Positions 31,942 through 41,025 of a DNA stretch of 64,000 bases are shown piece after piece. Numbering within the stretch: the first letter of the stretch is position 1; every line of letters starts with the position of its first letter. This stretch comes from Cyclobacterium salsum. Its GTDB lineage: Bacteria; Bacteroidota; Bacteroidia; Cytophagales; Cyclobacteriaceae. The notes beneath the pieces are model-generated. The model ran no database searches. It was not told the DNA's origin and saw only the letters and a list, made by a program, of their open reading frames with translations. Location: positions 496,001-560,000 of the forward strand of contig NZ_WNKG01000002.1 in NCBI RefSeq assembly GCF_010119245.1. The letters are read 5' to 3'. A program made the translations under genes and the position numbers.

Positions 31942-34890
31942 TTAGGAAATAATCCCGGATGGCGTTTTTCCAAACTGTTTCTTGAAACATTTATCGAAAT
32001 AGGAAACACTATTGAATCCGACGGCATAAGCCACTTCGGTGACATTTCCAGATTTTTGTTCCAGTAGGTACATGGCCCGTTTCAGCCGAACTGCCCGGAT
32101 AAATTCGGTAGCCGAACAGTCGGTCAATGCCTTGAGCTTTCGGTGCAGGTTGGTCCGGCTCATCCCGATTTCCCGACTGAAAAATACTACATCAAAATCC
32201 GTATTCGCTAGATTCTCCTCCAGGATCGCCATGGCTTTTTTCAGGAATTTCTCATCGGTGGAAGTTACTGCGATCTCGGAGGTTTTCAGATCAAGCGAAC
32301 GGCTGAATCGTTCCCGGAGTTTTTTCCGACCTTCAATAAGGTGGTGTATACGTACCCGAAGCTCTTTCATATCGAAGGGTTTGGTCAGGTAGGCATCCGC
32401 ACCCGTATCCAGACCGCCGATTTTGCTATCCGAATCGGCGCGAGCGGTAAGTAGGACAAAGGGGATATGGCTGGTCCGCTCGTCGTTTTTCACTTTTTCA
32501 CTAAGGCTTATGCCATCCATTACCGGCATCATCACATCGGAGATGATCAGGTCGGGTACGGTTGTAGCAGCTATGTTAAACCCCATTAGTCCATTTTCGG
32601 CTTCTAGGATCCGATACTGGTTTTGCAAGCTTTGCGCAAGAAAATGCCGGAGTTCCGGATTGTCTTCGACGATCAGCACGGTAGTCCTAATCGCCAGTTG
32701 GTCGAGGGAGCGCTTCCCGGCTGGATTGGTTTCCTGAGGTATCCAGGCAGTATCCAGTGCGGATTCCGATTGCTTCAGCCCGGGAATCGCCCCGGGTTCC
32801 ACCCGTTCCAGGGTCAGCTCAACGGTGAAGCAGGTTCCCGAATCGGGGCTGCTTTCCACGCGGATGGTTCCACCCTGCAGTTCGGTGAGTTCCCGGACCA
32901 GTGCCAGCCCGATTCCGGTACCTTCGTAGCTGCGGGTGGCAGAGGCCTCTCCCTGGTAAAAGCGGTCAAAAATAAAGGGCAACCTTTCGGGCGGGATTCC
33001 GATGCCGCTGTCGGTGACTTCGAATTGCAGCCGGGGGCCTGCATCGGTTTCGGCCAGGCAGGAAACGTCAAAGCGGACGTTTCCGGAGGTTGGGGTGAAT
33101 TTGTAGGCATTGATCAGGAGGTTGGAGAGCACCTTCTCCAATTTGTCGGGATCAAATTGAAGGTAAATGGGGCCTTCGGGATAGCTGCTGGAAAAAGCGA
33201 TTTGCTTGCTTTCAAACTGTGAGGAAAAGGTGCCAGCCAGTCTTTTGGCAAAACCAACAATTTCTCCGGGTTCCTTTTCCAGGGTCAATTTCCCCGCTTC
33301 CAGTTTGGAAAGGTCTAGCAACTGGCTGACCAGCTGGAGGAGTCTTGCTGCATTCCTTTTAATCAGACTATGGCCGTCCTGAAGCAGGGGATGACCATTT
33401 CGTACTCCTTCCAACTGATCAACGGTGCCGGTGATCAGGGTAAGCGGGGTTCGGAATTCATGAGAAATATTGGTAAAAAATTCCGATTTGGTCTTGTCCA
33501 GTTCTCTCATTTTTTGGGTTTCAAGCCGCTTGACTTCCATATCTAACAGGCTGGTCTGAAGGGTTCTTTTGGTTTGAGCGTACTCTATGGCCAACAATAC
33601 AGAAAAGGAAATGGCTGCACAAAATACGGCCAAATCCAGGGTGACGGCTATGTCATAGGGAACGCGCGGGAGTATGTTGAAAAAAAACAGGCAAAATAAT
33701 GACCAAAAAAGAAAATTTCCTGACCAACCTAAAAAGACAATCCATGCACCCTTGATTTCTTTTCGGACAGCTCTCCGGCTAACCAAAACCGCAACCATTG
33801 GCCCCGACAACAGGAAGTAGGGCCAATAATAGTTGGCTGCTTCATAGGGCCATTTCCAGGAGGGAATAAATAGCAACGCTGAAACCGTGGCGAACCAAAA
33901 CAAGCCATCCAATTTTTCCCTGGCAAAGGAATATACCGCTAATATTCCCCATATGATGTACGTGCTGAAAAACAGGCAACTGATCAATCCAATCACAAAA
34001 TAGGAATCTCCTTCCCTGGGCATAAAACGGAACACATGTTCCAGGAAGTAGCCTAATGCCAAACTACTGGTGAACAGGCTGTAATAAAGATTGGTTTTAT
34101 TGGATGGATAAGTGACAAAAAAGAAAAGGTGCAGCAATCCCAAAAACAATAAAAAAGTAGCCTTTCCCACCAATCTGGAAGTAGATACAGCCCGTGTCTG
34201 CACCATGCCTTGTATAGCCTTATCCATTTGATTCAATTGAATGATCAATGCCGGATTGCCCCCCCAAAGCCCGAGGAAATTCATGTAGGGATTTCTTTTT
34301 GTAAATGAAAAACGCACCGCTAAAACCTGATGGGGCTTGTCTTCAAATTGAAAGCTGTAAGGAGTTAGATTTGGATTGAAGATTACTTCTTTATTGGGAT
34401 CCTGACTAACCACACCCAGTTTATGAATCAACTTGCCATTTAGGTAGATCTCAGAAGCTCCCCGCTGGAAAATGGTCATTGCCAAAGGAGTGTTTAGTAA
34501 TGAAGTATCGACACCTAAACGCAAGCGAAACCATCCAATTTCCGCCGCTCTCAAATCAGTCAAATAATGGATATCAGTGGTAGGATCTATGGCAGACCAA
34601 TCGCTGTCGTCAAAATCAGGGGCTGCCCAGGAGGGATCGTCTCCGGGATGAAATTTCCAATGCTGATCCAGGATAATCGGATTGAGACCAACTTGAGAAC
34701 GTTTTAAAATGGTTGAATCCGTTACTGCCGCTTCACTTTTATGGCAATAAAGAAAAAACCACAGCAGGCAGATGAGCGGCAGCCGATGGACAGCTACGCC
34801 CGTCAGAAAAAGGATAGGAACGAAACCAGTGGCCCCGAAGAAGGTTTTTTTACTTCTAACTCTACAGTATTTAAAAATTAAACATATCAA
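31942..34890 (-). CDS. Hybrid two-component sensor kinase / AraC-family regulator with 7TM input domain
   Basis: The 982-residue single-protein regulator has, in order, an N-terminal leader or membrane segment (about 20-50), a periplasmic beta-sandwich of the sugar-binding or 7TMR-DISM type (about 65-210, with AEIGWFRLRL and ASEIYLNGKLIHKLG), seven membrane helices (about 235-430), a histidine kinase (H477 in ISHEFRTPLT; ATP-binding DSGIGIP and GTGIGLALV), a receiver domain (D785 in LIISDVMMPVMDG) and a C-terminal AraC DNA-binding domain (about 875-980). It senses an outside ligand and directly controls transcription. It lies between the flavin oxidase and the divergently transcribed sulfatases, and a matching pair of direct repeats lies in both flanks. 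Confidence 0.93.
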   Translation of the reverse strand: MICLIFKYCRVRSKKTFFGATGFVPILFLTGVAVHRLPLICLLWFFLYCHKSEAAVTDSTILKRSQVGLNPIILDQHWKFHPGDDPSWAAPDFDDSDWSAIDPTTDIHYLTDLRAAEIGWFRLRLGVDTSLLNTPLAMTIFQRGASEIYLNGKLIHKLGVVSQDPNKEVIFNPNLTPYSFQFEDKPHQVLAVRFSFTKRNPYMNFLGLWGGNPALIIQLNQMDKAIQGMVQTRAVSTSRLVGKATFLLFLGLLHLFFFVTYPSNKTNLYYSLFTSSLALGYFLEHVFRFMPREGDSYFVIGLISCLFFSTYIIWGILAVYSFAREKLDGLFWFATVSALLFIPSWKWPYEAANYYWPYFLLSGPMVAVLVSRRAVRKEIKGAWIVFLGWSGNFLFWSLFCLFFFNILPRVPYDIAVTLDLAVFCAAISFSVLLAIEYAQTKRTLQTSLLDMEVKRLETQKMRELDKTKSEFFTNISHEFRTPLTLITGTVDQLEGVRNGHPLLQDGHSLIKRNAARLLQLVSQLLDLSKLEAGKLTLEKEPGEIVGFAKRLAGTFSSQFESKQIAFSSSYPEGPIYLQFDPDKLEKVLSNLLINAYKFTPTSGNVRFDVSCLAETDAGPRLQFEVTDSGIGIPPERLPFIFDRFYQGEASATRSYEGTGIGLALVRELTELQGGTIRVESSPDSGTCFTVELTLERVEPGAIPGLKQSESALDTAWIPQETNPAGKRSLDQLAIRTTVLIVEDNPELRHFLAQSLQNQYRILEAENGLMGFNIAATTVPDLIISDVMMPVMDGISLSEKVKNDERTSHIPFVLLTARADSDSKIGGLDTGADAYLTKPFDMKELRVRIHHLIEGRKKLRERFSRSLDLKTSEIAVTSTDEKFLKKAMAILEENLANTDFDVVFFSREIGMSRTNLHRKLKALTDCSATEFIRAVRLKRAMYLLEQKSGNVTEVAYAVGFNSVSYFDKCFKKQFGKTPSGIIS

Positions 34891-35303
34891 AATTAAGGAA
34901 TTAAAGATGTATTAATTACTGAATAATTTAATAAATAATTTATTATAATACTATACTGCCATATTTAATATGGTATTAATTTTTTTCTACCTTTTCCCCA
35001 GGCACTTGAATGGCACCTGCACACTACTAAGGTCGGAAATCAACGGCACGGGTAGGTAGCACAGATGTTCCAGGAAGTTGTCGGTATGTTCCATTTTGAT
35101 GATTGCTGGTATCGATCACCCAGAAGCGGTATTCTTTTCGTGTAGGTTTCTATCGTAACTACCAGAAGGAAAAGCGAGCGGAATCGAGCGGAATAGAAAG
35201 GTAGCTTTTTCAGTATCAACCGGGCTTTGTTTTAATTTTACCGATTTCCTCCTATATTTAAGTCAATGCTTCACCCGTATTTCCAGATTAAACATCTTAT
35301 CCA
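34891..35303. promoter_or_regulatory. Divergent control region between the hybrid regulator and the sulfatase operon
   Basis: This 413-base region must drive the regulator leftwards and the sulfatases rightwards. It holds an AT-rich stretch at 34920-34990 with a small palindrome CCATAT-TTA-ATATGG (34959-34973), and the direct repeat at 35065-35092. I see no full match to the Bacteroidota promoter on either strand, which fits a region that needs an activator. Confidence 0.5.
35065..35092. promoter_or_regulatory. Direct repeat ATGTTCC-N14-ATGTTCC between regulator and sulfatases
   Basis: Two copies of ATGTTCC lie 21 bases apart, followed by AT, as in the copy at 31768-31795. The spacer sequences differ, so the match is in the repeats and spacing only. 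The site lies 212 bases upstream of the first sulfatase and 175 bases upstream of the regulator gene. Confidence 0.5.
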
Positions 35304-36800
35304 ATGACCAAAAACTACGCTTGTATCTTTTACTGCCTGTTTTTTTCCATTTTATTTTCCTGTTCCAAACCGGCAGCCGAAGAAAAGCCCTACAATGTTT
35401 TGTTTATCGCCATAGACGACTTACGGCCCGAGCTGGGGGTATATGGCAATGACCTCATCCAGACCCCAAACCTGGATGCCATTGGCCTGCAAGGCACCCT
35501 ATTTGAAAACCATTATGTACAGGTGCCTACCTGTGGGGCCTCACGTTGCAGCATTTTGACTGGCTTGTTGCCGCAATCCAGGCAACACCTGCAGAATTCC
35601 GCTGTTGAGCAGTTTATGTCCAATGAACCAGAAAGAGAGACACCGGAAAGTTTTGTGCATCACTTCAAAAGGAATGGCTATTATACGGTAGGCATAGGAA
35701 AAATAAGCCATTCGGTGGATGGCCTCTGGTATGGCTACGAAGAAAGCCCCGAAGGAGCCAAAATGGAAATGCCCCATAGCTGGGACGAGATGCTTTTTGA
35801 TCCCGGCAAGTGGGAAACCGGATGGAATGCCTTCTTTGGCTACGCGGATGGGTCTAACCGGCAGGAAAAAAACAAGCAAGTCAAACCCTATGAAGCAGGA
35901 GAGGTGGATGACCTGGGCTATCCGGACGGCCTTTCTACCCAACTGGCCGTAAAAAAGCTGAAGGAACTTTCCGATAAGGACCAGCCCTTTTTTATGGGAT
36001 TGGGTTTGTTCAAGCCCCATCTGCCCTTTACAGCACCTAAAAAATACTGGGACTTGTATGATAGAGAGGATATCCCACTTTCACCTTTTCCCGAATTGCC
36101 TGAAAACGTACACCCCAACAGCCTTCAGGAGAGCGGGGAATTCAATTCCTACCAATTGGGAGAAGAGAAGGCAGGCCTGGACCAAAAACTTTCGGATGAT
36201 TATGCCAGAAAACTCCGGCATGCCTACTATGCCGCTGTCAGCTACAGCGATGCACTGGTGGGGAAAGTGCTGGAAACCCTGGAAGAAGAAGGCCTGGCAG
36301 ACAATACCATCATCGTGGTTTGGGGTGACCATGGCTGGCATTTGGGAGATCACAGGGTCTGGGGCAAGCATACCAACTTTGAAATGGCACTGCGCAGTCC
36401 GCTTATGATTAAAGTTCCCGGGATGACCCCCAGAAGAATCGGAACCAACATGCCAGTCAGTAGCATTGATCTGTATCCCACTCTGATGGAACTTACCGGT
36501 ATTTCGGTTGATTTCCCGCTGGACGGCCAAAGTTTGGTTCCCCTGATAACGGCAGGGGAGGACGGTGCCAGAGCCGCCCAGGCTTTCAGCTACTTTCGAA
36601 ACGGTATCTCCATGCGTACCGAGCGGTACCGGCTCGTTAAGTATTTCAGGGAAGCCGAACCTACCATAGAATTGTATGACCACCAAAACGATCCCATGGA
36701 GACAGTAAATGTGGCGGATGACCATCCGGATATTATTGCCGAATTGATGCCGCTCATGGAAAAGGGAAATACCGGCTTGTATGCCCATTCCTCCAACTAA
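35304..36800 (+). CDS. Sulfatase lipoprotein, iduronate-2-sulfatase-like
   Basis: The 498-residue enzyme has a lipobox (LFSC, C20), so it is membrane-anchored outside the cytoplasm. Metal ligands are in FIAIDDLRPELGVYG (D38/D39), and the catalytic site is C77-G-A-S-R in VPTCGASRCSILTG, in which the cysteine is oxidised to formylglycine. Late motifs are VVWGDHGWHLGDH (metal-binding DH) and GKHTNFE. The IAIDDLRPELG wording fits iduronate-2-sulfatase-type (S1_7-like) enzymes that take sulfate off glycans. No sulfatase-maturing enzyme is encoded in the window. The second sulfatase follows after 14 bases, so they form an operon. Confidence 0.92.
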   Translation: MTKNYACIFYCLFFSILFSCSKPAAEEKPYNVLFIAIDDLRPELGVYGNDLIQTPNLDAIGLQGTLFENHYVQVPTCGASRCSILTGLLPQSRQHLQNSAVEQFMSNEPERETPESFVHHFKRNGYYTVGIGKISHSVDGLWYGYEESPEGAKMEMPHSWDEMLFDPGKWETGWNAFFGYADGSNRQEKNKQVKPYEAGEVDDLGYPDGLSTQLAVKKLKELSDKDQPFFMGLGLFKPHLPFTAPKKYWDLYDREDIPLSPFPELPENVHPNSLQESGEFNSYQLGEEKAGLDQKLSDDYARKLRHAYYAAVSYSDALVGKVLETLEEEGLADNTIIVVWGDHGWHLGDHRVWGKHTNFEMALRSPLMIKVPGMTPRRIGTNMPVSSIDLYPTLMELTGISVDFPLDGQSLVPLITAGEDGARAAQAFSYFRNGISMRTERYRLVKYFREAEPTIELYDHQNDPMETVNVADDHPDIIAELMPLMEKGNTGLYAHSSN

Positions 36801-36814
36801 ATTAATAACCCAAA

Positions 36815-38332
36815 ATGAAAAACCAATACCAACACATCACCACCAAAGCGTTGGTGTTTGCCATGCTATCAATAGTGGTTGCCGCTTGCAGTAGCGCTCC
36901 GGACGAAGGGGAGGACCAAATAAAGAAACCCAATATCATCTATATCCTGGCAGATGACCTGGGCTATGGAGACCTGAGTTTTTTGGGACAGCAAAAATTC
37001 CAGACCCCACACATTGACGCGCTTGCCGCCAGGGGAATGGTCTTCACCCAGCATTATGCCGGCAGTACGGTTTGTGCCCCCTCACGCTCCGCCTTAATGA
37101 CCGGTTTTCATACGGGGCATACCCAGGTCAGGGGCAATCGTGGCCTGAACGGCGGACAGTTTCCCCTGGCTACCGATACCCAAACCATACCTAAGGTCCT
37201 GAAAAAGGCTGGCTATGTCACCGGTGCTTTTGGCAAATGGGGATTGGGGTATCCTGGTTCTACCGGGGCTCCGCTGCAGCAGGGTTTTGATGTGTTTTTT
37301 GGTTACAATAGCCAAACCATTGCCCATAACTATTACCCGAGAGAGTTGAAAGACAATGATGACGTCCTTACGTTAGAAGGCAATCAGGGGACCGGAGAGG
37401 AACAGTATGCGCCGGAATTGATTCAGCAGAGAAGACTGGAATTTATAGAAAACAACCGCGACACCACTTTTTTTCTGTACATGCCCTCCATTATACCTCA
37501 TGCGGAGCTGGCGGCTCCTCGCGAGTATATGGAGCAGTTTCTGGAGAGGAAAACTCCTGAGCCGCCCTATGACTATGAAAGTTTACTGGAACCTGAAACG
37601 CCCTACCAGGGCGTAGACGATCCGGAGCATCCCCGGTACAAGGTGGGCGGATATGGCTCGCAAGCCTATCCCCATGCAGCTTTCGCGGCCATGGTCACTT
37701 TATTGGACGATCAGGTAGGGGAGTTGGTAGAAAAACTGGAAAGCCTGGGTTTGTTGGACAATACGCTGATTATCTTCACATCCGATAACGGCCCCCACCT
37801 GGAAGGCGGGGCGGATCCTGATTTTTTCGATAGCAATGGTCCCTTTCAGGGATACAAGCGGGATTTACACGAAGGAGGCATTCATGTTCCCATGATTGCC
37901 AGCTGGCCGGCAAAAGTGGAAGCAGGGAGCCAAACGGATCACATCAGTGCTTTTTGGGATATATTGCCGACTTTTGCAGCATTGGCTGAGGTGAAGTTGG
38001 AGCAAAATGTGGATGGCATTTCGTTTTTGCCCACGCTTTTAGGTGAAGAAGAGCAGCAGCAGCCCCATGACCACTTGTATTGGGAATTTCACGAGCAGGG
38101 TGGCAAGCAGGCCATTCGAAAAGGCAAATGGAAGGGAATCAAATTGAATGTTTTTGAAGGCAATGAAGACATCCTTTTATTTGACCTGGAAAACGACCCG
38201 GGTGAAGAAAATGACCTGAGTGAGGCGCATCCGGAACGGGTAGCCGAAATGAAGACCCTGATGCAGGAGTCAAGGGTAGAGGATCCGGAATGGCCCTTTG
38301 AAGAAAAAATTCAAGCTGAAAATCAGCCATGA
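36815..38332 (+). CDS. Sulfatase lipoprotein, arylsulfatase A-like
   Basis: The 505-residue protein has a lipobox (VVAAC, C25), the metal-binding ILADDLGYGD segment (about 44-53), the catalytic C87-A-P-S-R in TVCAPSRSALMTG, a GAFGKWGLGYPG motif near residue 138, and the late FTSDNGPHLEGG and GGIHVPMIASWP motifs. This is a full-length formylglycine sulfatase of the arylsulfatase A / N-acetylgalactosamine-6-sulfatase kind. It is a different subfamily from its neighbour, so the two probably remove different sulfate groups from the same substrate. It lies 14 bases after the first sulfatase and 137 bases before the PQQ-type enzyme. Confidence 0.92.
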   Translation: MKNQYQHITTKALVFAMLSIVVAACSSAPDEGEDQIKKPNIIYILADDLGYGDLSFLGQQKFQTPHIDALAARGMVFTQHYAGSTVCAPSRSALMTGFHTGHTQVRGNRGLNGGQFPLATDTQTIPKVLKKAGYVTGAFGKWGLGYPGSTGAPLQQGFDVFFGYNSQTIAHNYYPRELKDNDDVLTLEGNQGTGEEQYAPELIQQRRLEFIENNRDTTFFLYMPSIIPHAELAAPREYMEQFLERKTPEPPYDYESLLEPETPYQGVDDPEHPRYKVGGYGSQAYPHAAFAAMVTLLDDQVGELVEKLESLGLLDNTLIIFTSDNGPHLEGGADPDFFDSNGPFQGYKRDLHEGGIHVPMIASWPAKVEAGSQTDHISAFWDILPTFAALAEVKLEQNVDGISFLPTLLGEEEQQQPHDHLYWEFHEQGGKQAIRKGKWKGIKLNVFEGNEDILLFDLENDPGEENDLSEAHPERVAEMKTLMQESRVEDPEWPFEEKIQAENQP

Positions 38333-38469
38333 AGTAAATTAATGCTTTTACCCGGACGCTTTGGCAGGGAAAAGGAGGAAAGCCATCCCAAGCCCAACAA
38401 TCCGATTTACTACCTGCTCAACTGTATAGACATTTAATGATTTGAATGGGAATAACTGAGAAAAATCTT

Positions 38470-40596
38470 ATGAAAATATGGCCATTAAAGTGTCTCCTGT
38501 TTTTGGTTTTGATCACACTGGGATGTTCGGCCGATAAGCAGGAAGATACCTATCAAACCTGGGAACACTACCGGGCTACCAAAACAGCCGCCCAATATTC
38601 CGGACTGAAGACCATCAACAAGGAGAATGTACACCAGCTCCAGCCGGCCTGGACCTTCCATACCGGAGATAAAAGGGAACGCACCCCCATGGAATGCAAT
38701 CCCATTATTCTTGGTAATACCATGTATGTGACTTCTCCTCAATTGGATTTAATCGCCCTGGAAGCGGCCACTGGAAAAGAACTGTGGCGTTTTGATCCGG
38801 AAGTTTTTGGGGTTTCGGGAGGAGTGAACCGGGGCGTAACGGCTTTTACCGATGGGGACAAAACCCGGATTTTTATGCCTGTTGGCCATTGGTTGTTTGC
38901 CCTGGATGCCAAAACCGGAGAACTGGTGGAGGAATTTGGGGAAGGTGGAAAGCTGGATTTAAGGCAGGATTTTGGCAGAGATCCCGAATCCCTTTCCATT
39001 GGGTTAAATACCCCCGGAATCATTTACAAGGATTTATTGATCATCGGATCAGCCACTGGGGAGGGGTATGATGCCTCTCCGGGTCATATCAGGGCCTATT
39101 CCGCCAAAACAGGAGCATTCCAATGGATATTCCATACCATACCCCAGGAAGGAGAATATGGCCACGATACCTGGCGATGGGTGGAGGATGAAAACTACGG
39201 TGGCACCAATAACTGGGGCGGCATGAGCCTGGATGAGGAAAGGGGATGGGTGTATGTAGCCACCGGATCTCCTACCTACGATTTTTATGGAGGCAACCGA
39301 CTGGGAGAAAACCTGTTTGCCAATTCCATCCTTGCGCTGGATGCCAGCAGCGGTGAGCGGCAGTGGCACTACCAGGCAGTAACCCATGATGTATGGGACT
39401 ATGATTTGCCCTGTGCGCCTACCCTTGTAGATTTTCCCCTGAATGGGGAGACGGTTCAGGCCCTGGTACAACCCAGTAAAATGGGTGAGCTGATCTTGCT
39501 GGATCGCATTACAGGTGAGCCGCTGATGGAGGTGAAGGAAAAGGCTGTTCCTCCTTCCTACGTTCCTGGCGAAGTAGCTCATCCGACCCAAAAGTTTGAT
39601 CAGGGCATTACCCTGGTGCCTCAGGGCCTGGACAGCACCTATTTGACCAACATTTCCGAGGCAGCAGCAGCATATGCAAAGGCTGAATTTAAAAAATACC
39701 GCAATGAGGGTTTTTATACCCCACCCAGCCTGGAGGGAACCCTGACTTTTCCGGCCACCAGGGGGGGCATGCTATGGGGAGGATTATCCTATGATCCTGT
39801 CAATCAGATGATCTATGTCAACGCCAATGAAATTCCCATGATTTTGCAATTGAGGAGCCTGTCAGAGAATCAGGAAGAAGGGGCTTTCAATAGCTTAAGT
39901 CCGGGTCAGCGGATCTACCTTTCCAATTGCGCCAATTGCCACGGGGCAGACCGGCAGGGCCTTGGGGAAGCTTACCCGGCACTAACCGGGCTCCCTGACA
40001 GACATGACCGGGAATCGGCCAGGACCCTCATCACCGGAGGAAATGGGGTGATGCCGGCCTTTCGGGGATTTGATGCACAGGAGCTGGAAGCATTGCTGGA
40101 CTATCTGCTGGATCAGGAATCTGTTGGATCCAGTCAGGAAAATCTGGCAGCAGCCCCATTGGATCGTTATGTTTTGCAGGGTTTCCGTATTTTCACAGAT
40201 GAGGAAGGCTTTCCCGCGAGCAGGCCTCCCTGGGGAACGCTGAATGCCATCGATTTAAAAACCCAATCCATCAAATGGAAAGTGCCACTGGGAGAATATC
40301 CCGAGCTGAAGGAAAGGGGAGTAGCCCCTACTGGTACGCAGAATTTTGGCGGTTGTGTGGCTACAGCCGGCGGGATAGTATTCATTGGAGGGTCTGCCGA
40401 TGAAATGTTCCGTGCCTTTGATGCGGAGACAGGAGAAGTGCTGTGGGAATACCAGCTTCCTGCCGGAGGTTATGCGGTGCCTTCCGTGTATGAAGTGGAA
40501 GGCAGGCAATATGTGGTCATCGCCGCCGGAGGGGCCAATCGCCTGGGTACCCCTGCCGGAGATGCTTACGTGGCCTTTGCTTTACCAGAGGAATAA
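38470..40596 (+). CDS. PQQ-type beta-propeller dehydrogenase lipoprotein with embedded cytochrome c domain
   Basis: The 708-residue protein has a lipobox (LGCS, C19), an eight-bladed PQQ-type propeller that opens with WEHYRATKTAAQYSGL, and repeats such as LIALEAATGKELWRFDPE and RAFDAETGEVLWEYQLPAGG. A cytochrome c domain (C487-A-N-C490-H491, with the M-P-A-F segment as likely axial Met region) is inserted before the last blades instead of being at an end. It should oxidise an alcohol, aldose or polyol in the periplasm and pass electrons inward. It is the last gene of the sulfatase operon by position and may act on the desulfated product. The ATG at 38470 is chosen since it begins the signal peptide. 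Confidence 0.88.
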   Translation: MKIWPLKCLLFLVLITLGCSADKQEDTYQTWEHYRATKTAAQYSGLKTINKENVHQLQPAWTFHTGDKRERTPMECNPIILGNTMYVTSPQLDLIALEAATGKELWRFDPEVFGVSGGVNRGVTAFTDGDKTRIFMPVGHWLFALDAKTGELVEEFGEGGKLDLRQDFGRDPESLSIGLNTPGIIYKDLLIIGSATGEGYDASPGHIRAYSAKTGAFQWIFHTIPQEGEYGHDTWRWVEDENYGGTNNWGGMSLDEERGWVYVATGSPTYDFYGGNRLGENLFANSILALDASSGERQWHYQAVTHDVWDYDLPCAPTLVDFPLNGETVQALVQPSKMGELILLDRITGEPLMEVKEKAVPPSYVPGEVAHPTQKFDQGITLVPQGLDSTYLTNISEAAAAYAKAEFKKYRNEGFYTPPSLEGTLTFPATRGGMLWGGLSYDPVNQMIYVNANEIPMILQLRSLSENQEEGAFNSLSPGQRIYLSNCANCHGADRQGLGEAYPALTGLPDRHDRESARTLITGGNGVMPAFRGFDAQELEALLDYLLDQESVGSSQENLAAAPLDRYVLQGFRIFTDEEGFPASRPPWGTLNAIDLKTQSIKWKVPLGEYPELKERGVAPTGTQNFGGCVATAGGIVFIGGSADEMFRAFDAETGEVLWEYQLPAGGYAVPSVYEVEGRQYVVIAAGGANRLGTPAGDAYVAFALPEE

Positions 40597-41025
40597 AATT
40601 TTAAGCAAATTAAAAAATCTAACATGCCATGATGTATACTATACAAAATGTTTCACCACAGATGGACACAGATTAGTACAGATTTTTTAGTTCCTAATAA
40701 AAATCCAGCTTGTAAAAAATTGTTGTTTTCGTCAAAATGCCCCTTTCCCCTTAAACCTTGGATTTGAGATATGAGGAATCTCAAAAAAATCCCCCAGCCC
40801 TCCGCCGCGGAGGTATTTAGTTATAAATACCCGAAAGCGCTGGCAATCCACTATTGCATTCAAATCGAATGGACGTTTACCCAATCGAAGCTGAATTGGT
40901 GTCATGAAAAGGGTTGAGAAAACTTCTCGTTAATACCGCTACCGGTAAATCCTACGAAACCAACTCCCTCTTTCTCAAAGGAGGCTGTTGGATTTTTACG
41001 CAAATGTCAAGTAATTCACCATAAC
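40597..41025. other. Intergenic region with short repeats and three hairpins
   Basis: This 429-base region between two convergent genes has no coding frame I can support. It holds three tandem 10-base units at 40657-40686 (CACAGATGGA, CACAGATTAG, TACAGATTTT) and three inverted repeats: TTTGAGAT/ATCTCAAA at 40763-40785, CCTCCGC/GCGGAGG at 40799-40813 and GTATTTA/TAAATAC at 40813-40830. The ACCACAGATNNACACAGATT wording resembles a sequence often seen between genes in environmental bacteria. None of the hairpins has a T run on the expected strand. Confidence 0.5.
40657..40686. repeat. Three tandem 10-base units with an ACAGAT core
   Basis: The three units differ at only a few positions and share ACAGAT at positions 2-7. 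Too short and too few for a CRISPR array. The origin is unknown. Confidence 0.5.

Noticed and set aside
35304-40596. A polysaccharide utilisation locus
   Set aside because: There is a hybrid regulator and sulfatases, but no SusC/SusD pair, glycoside hydrolase or lyase in the cluster.
40657-40686. CRISPR-like repeat array
   Set aside because: The units are 10 bases long, directly adjacent without spacers, and there are only three; no cas genes are present.
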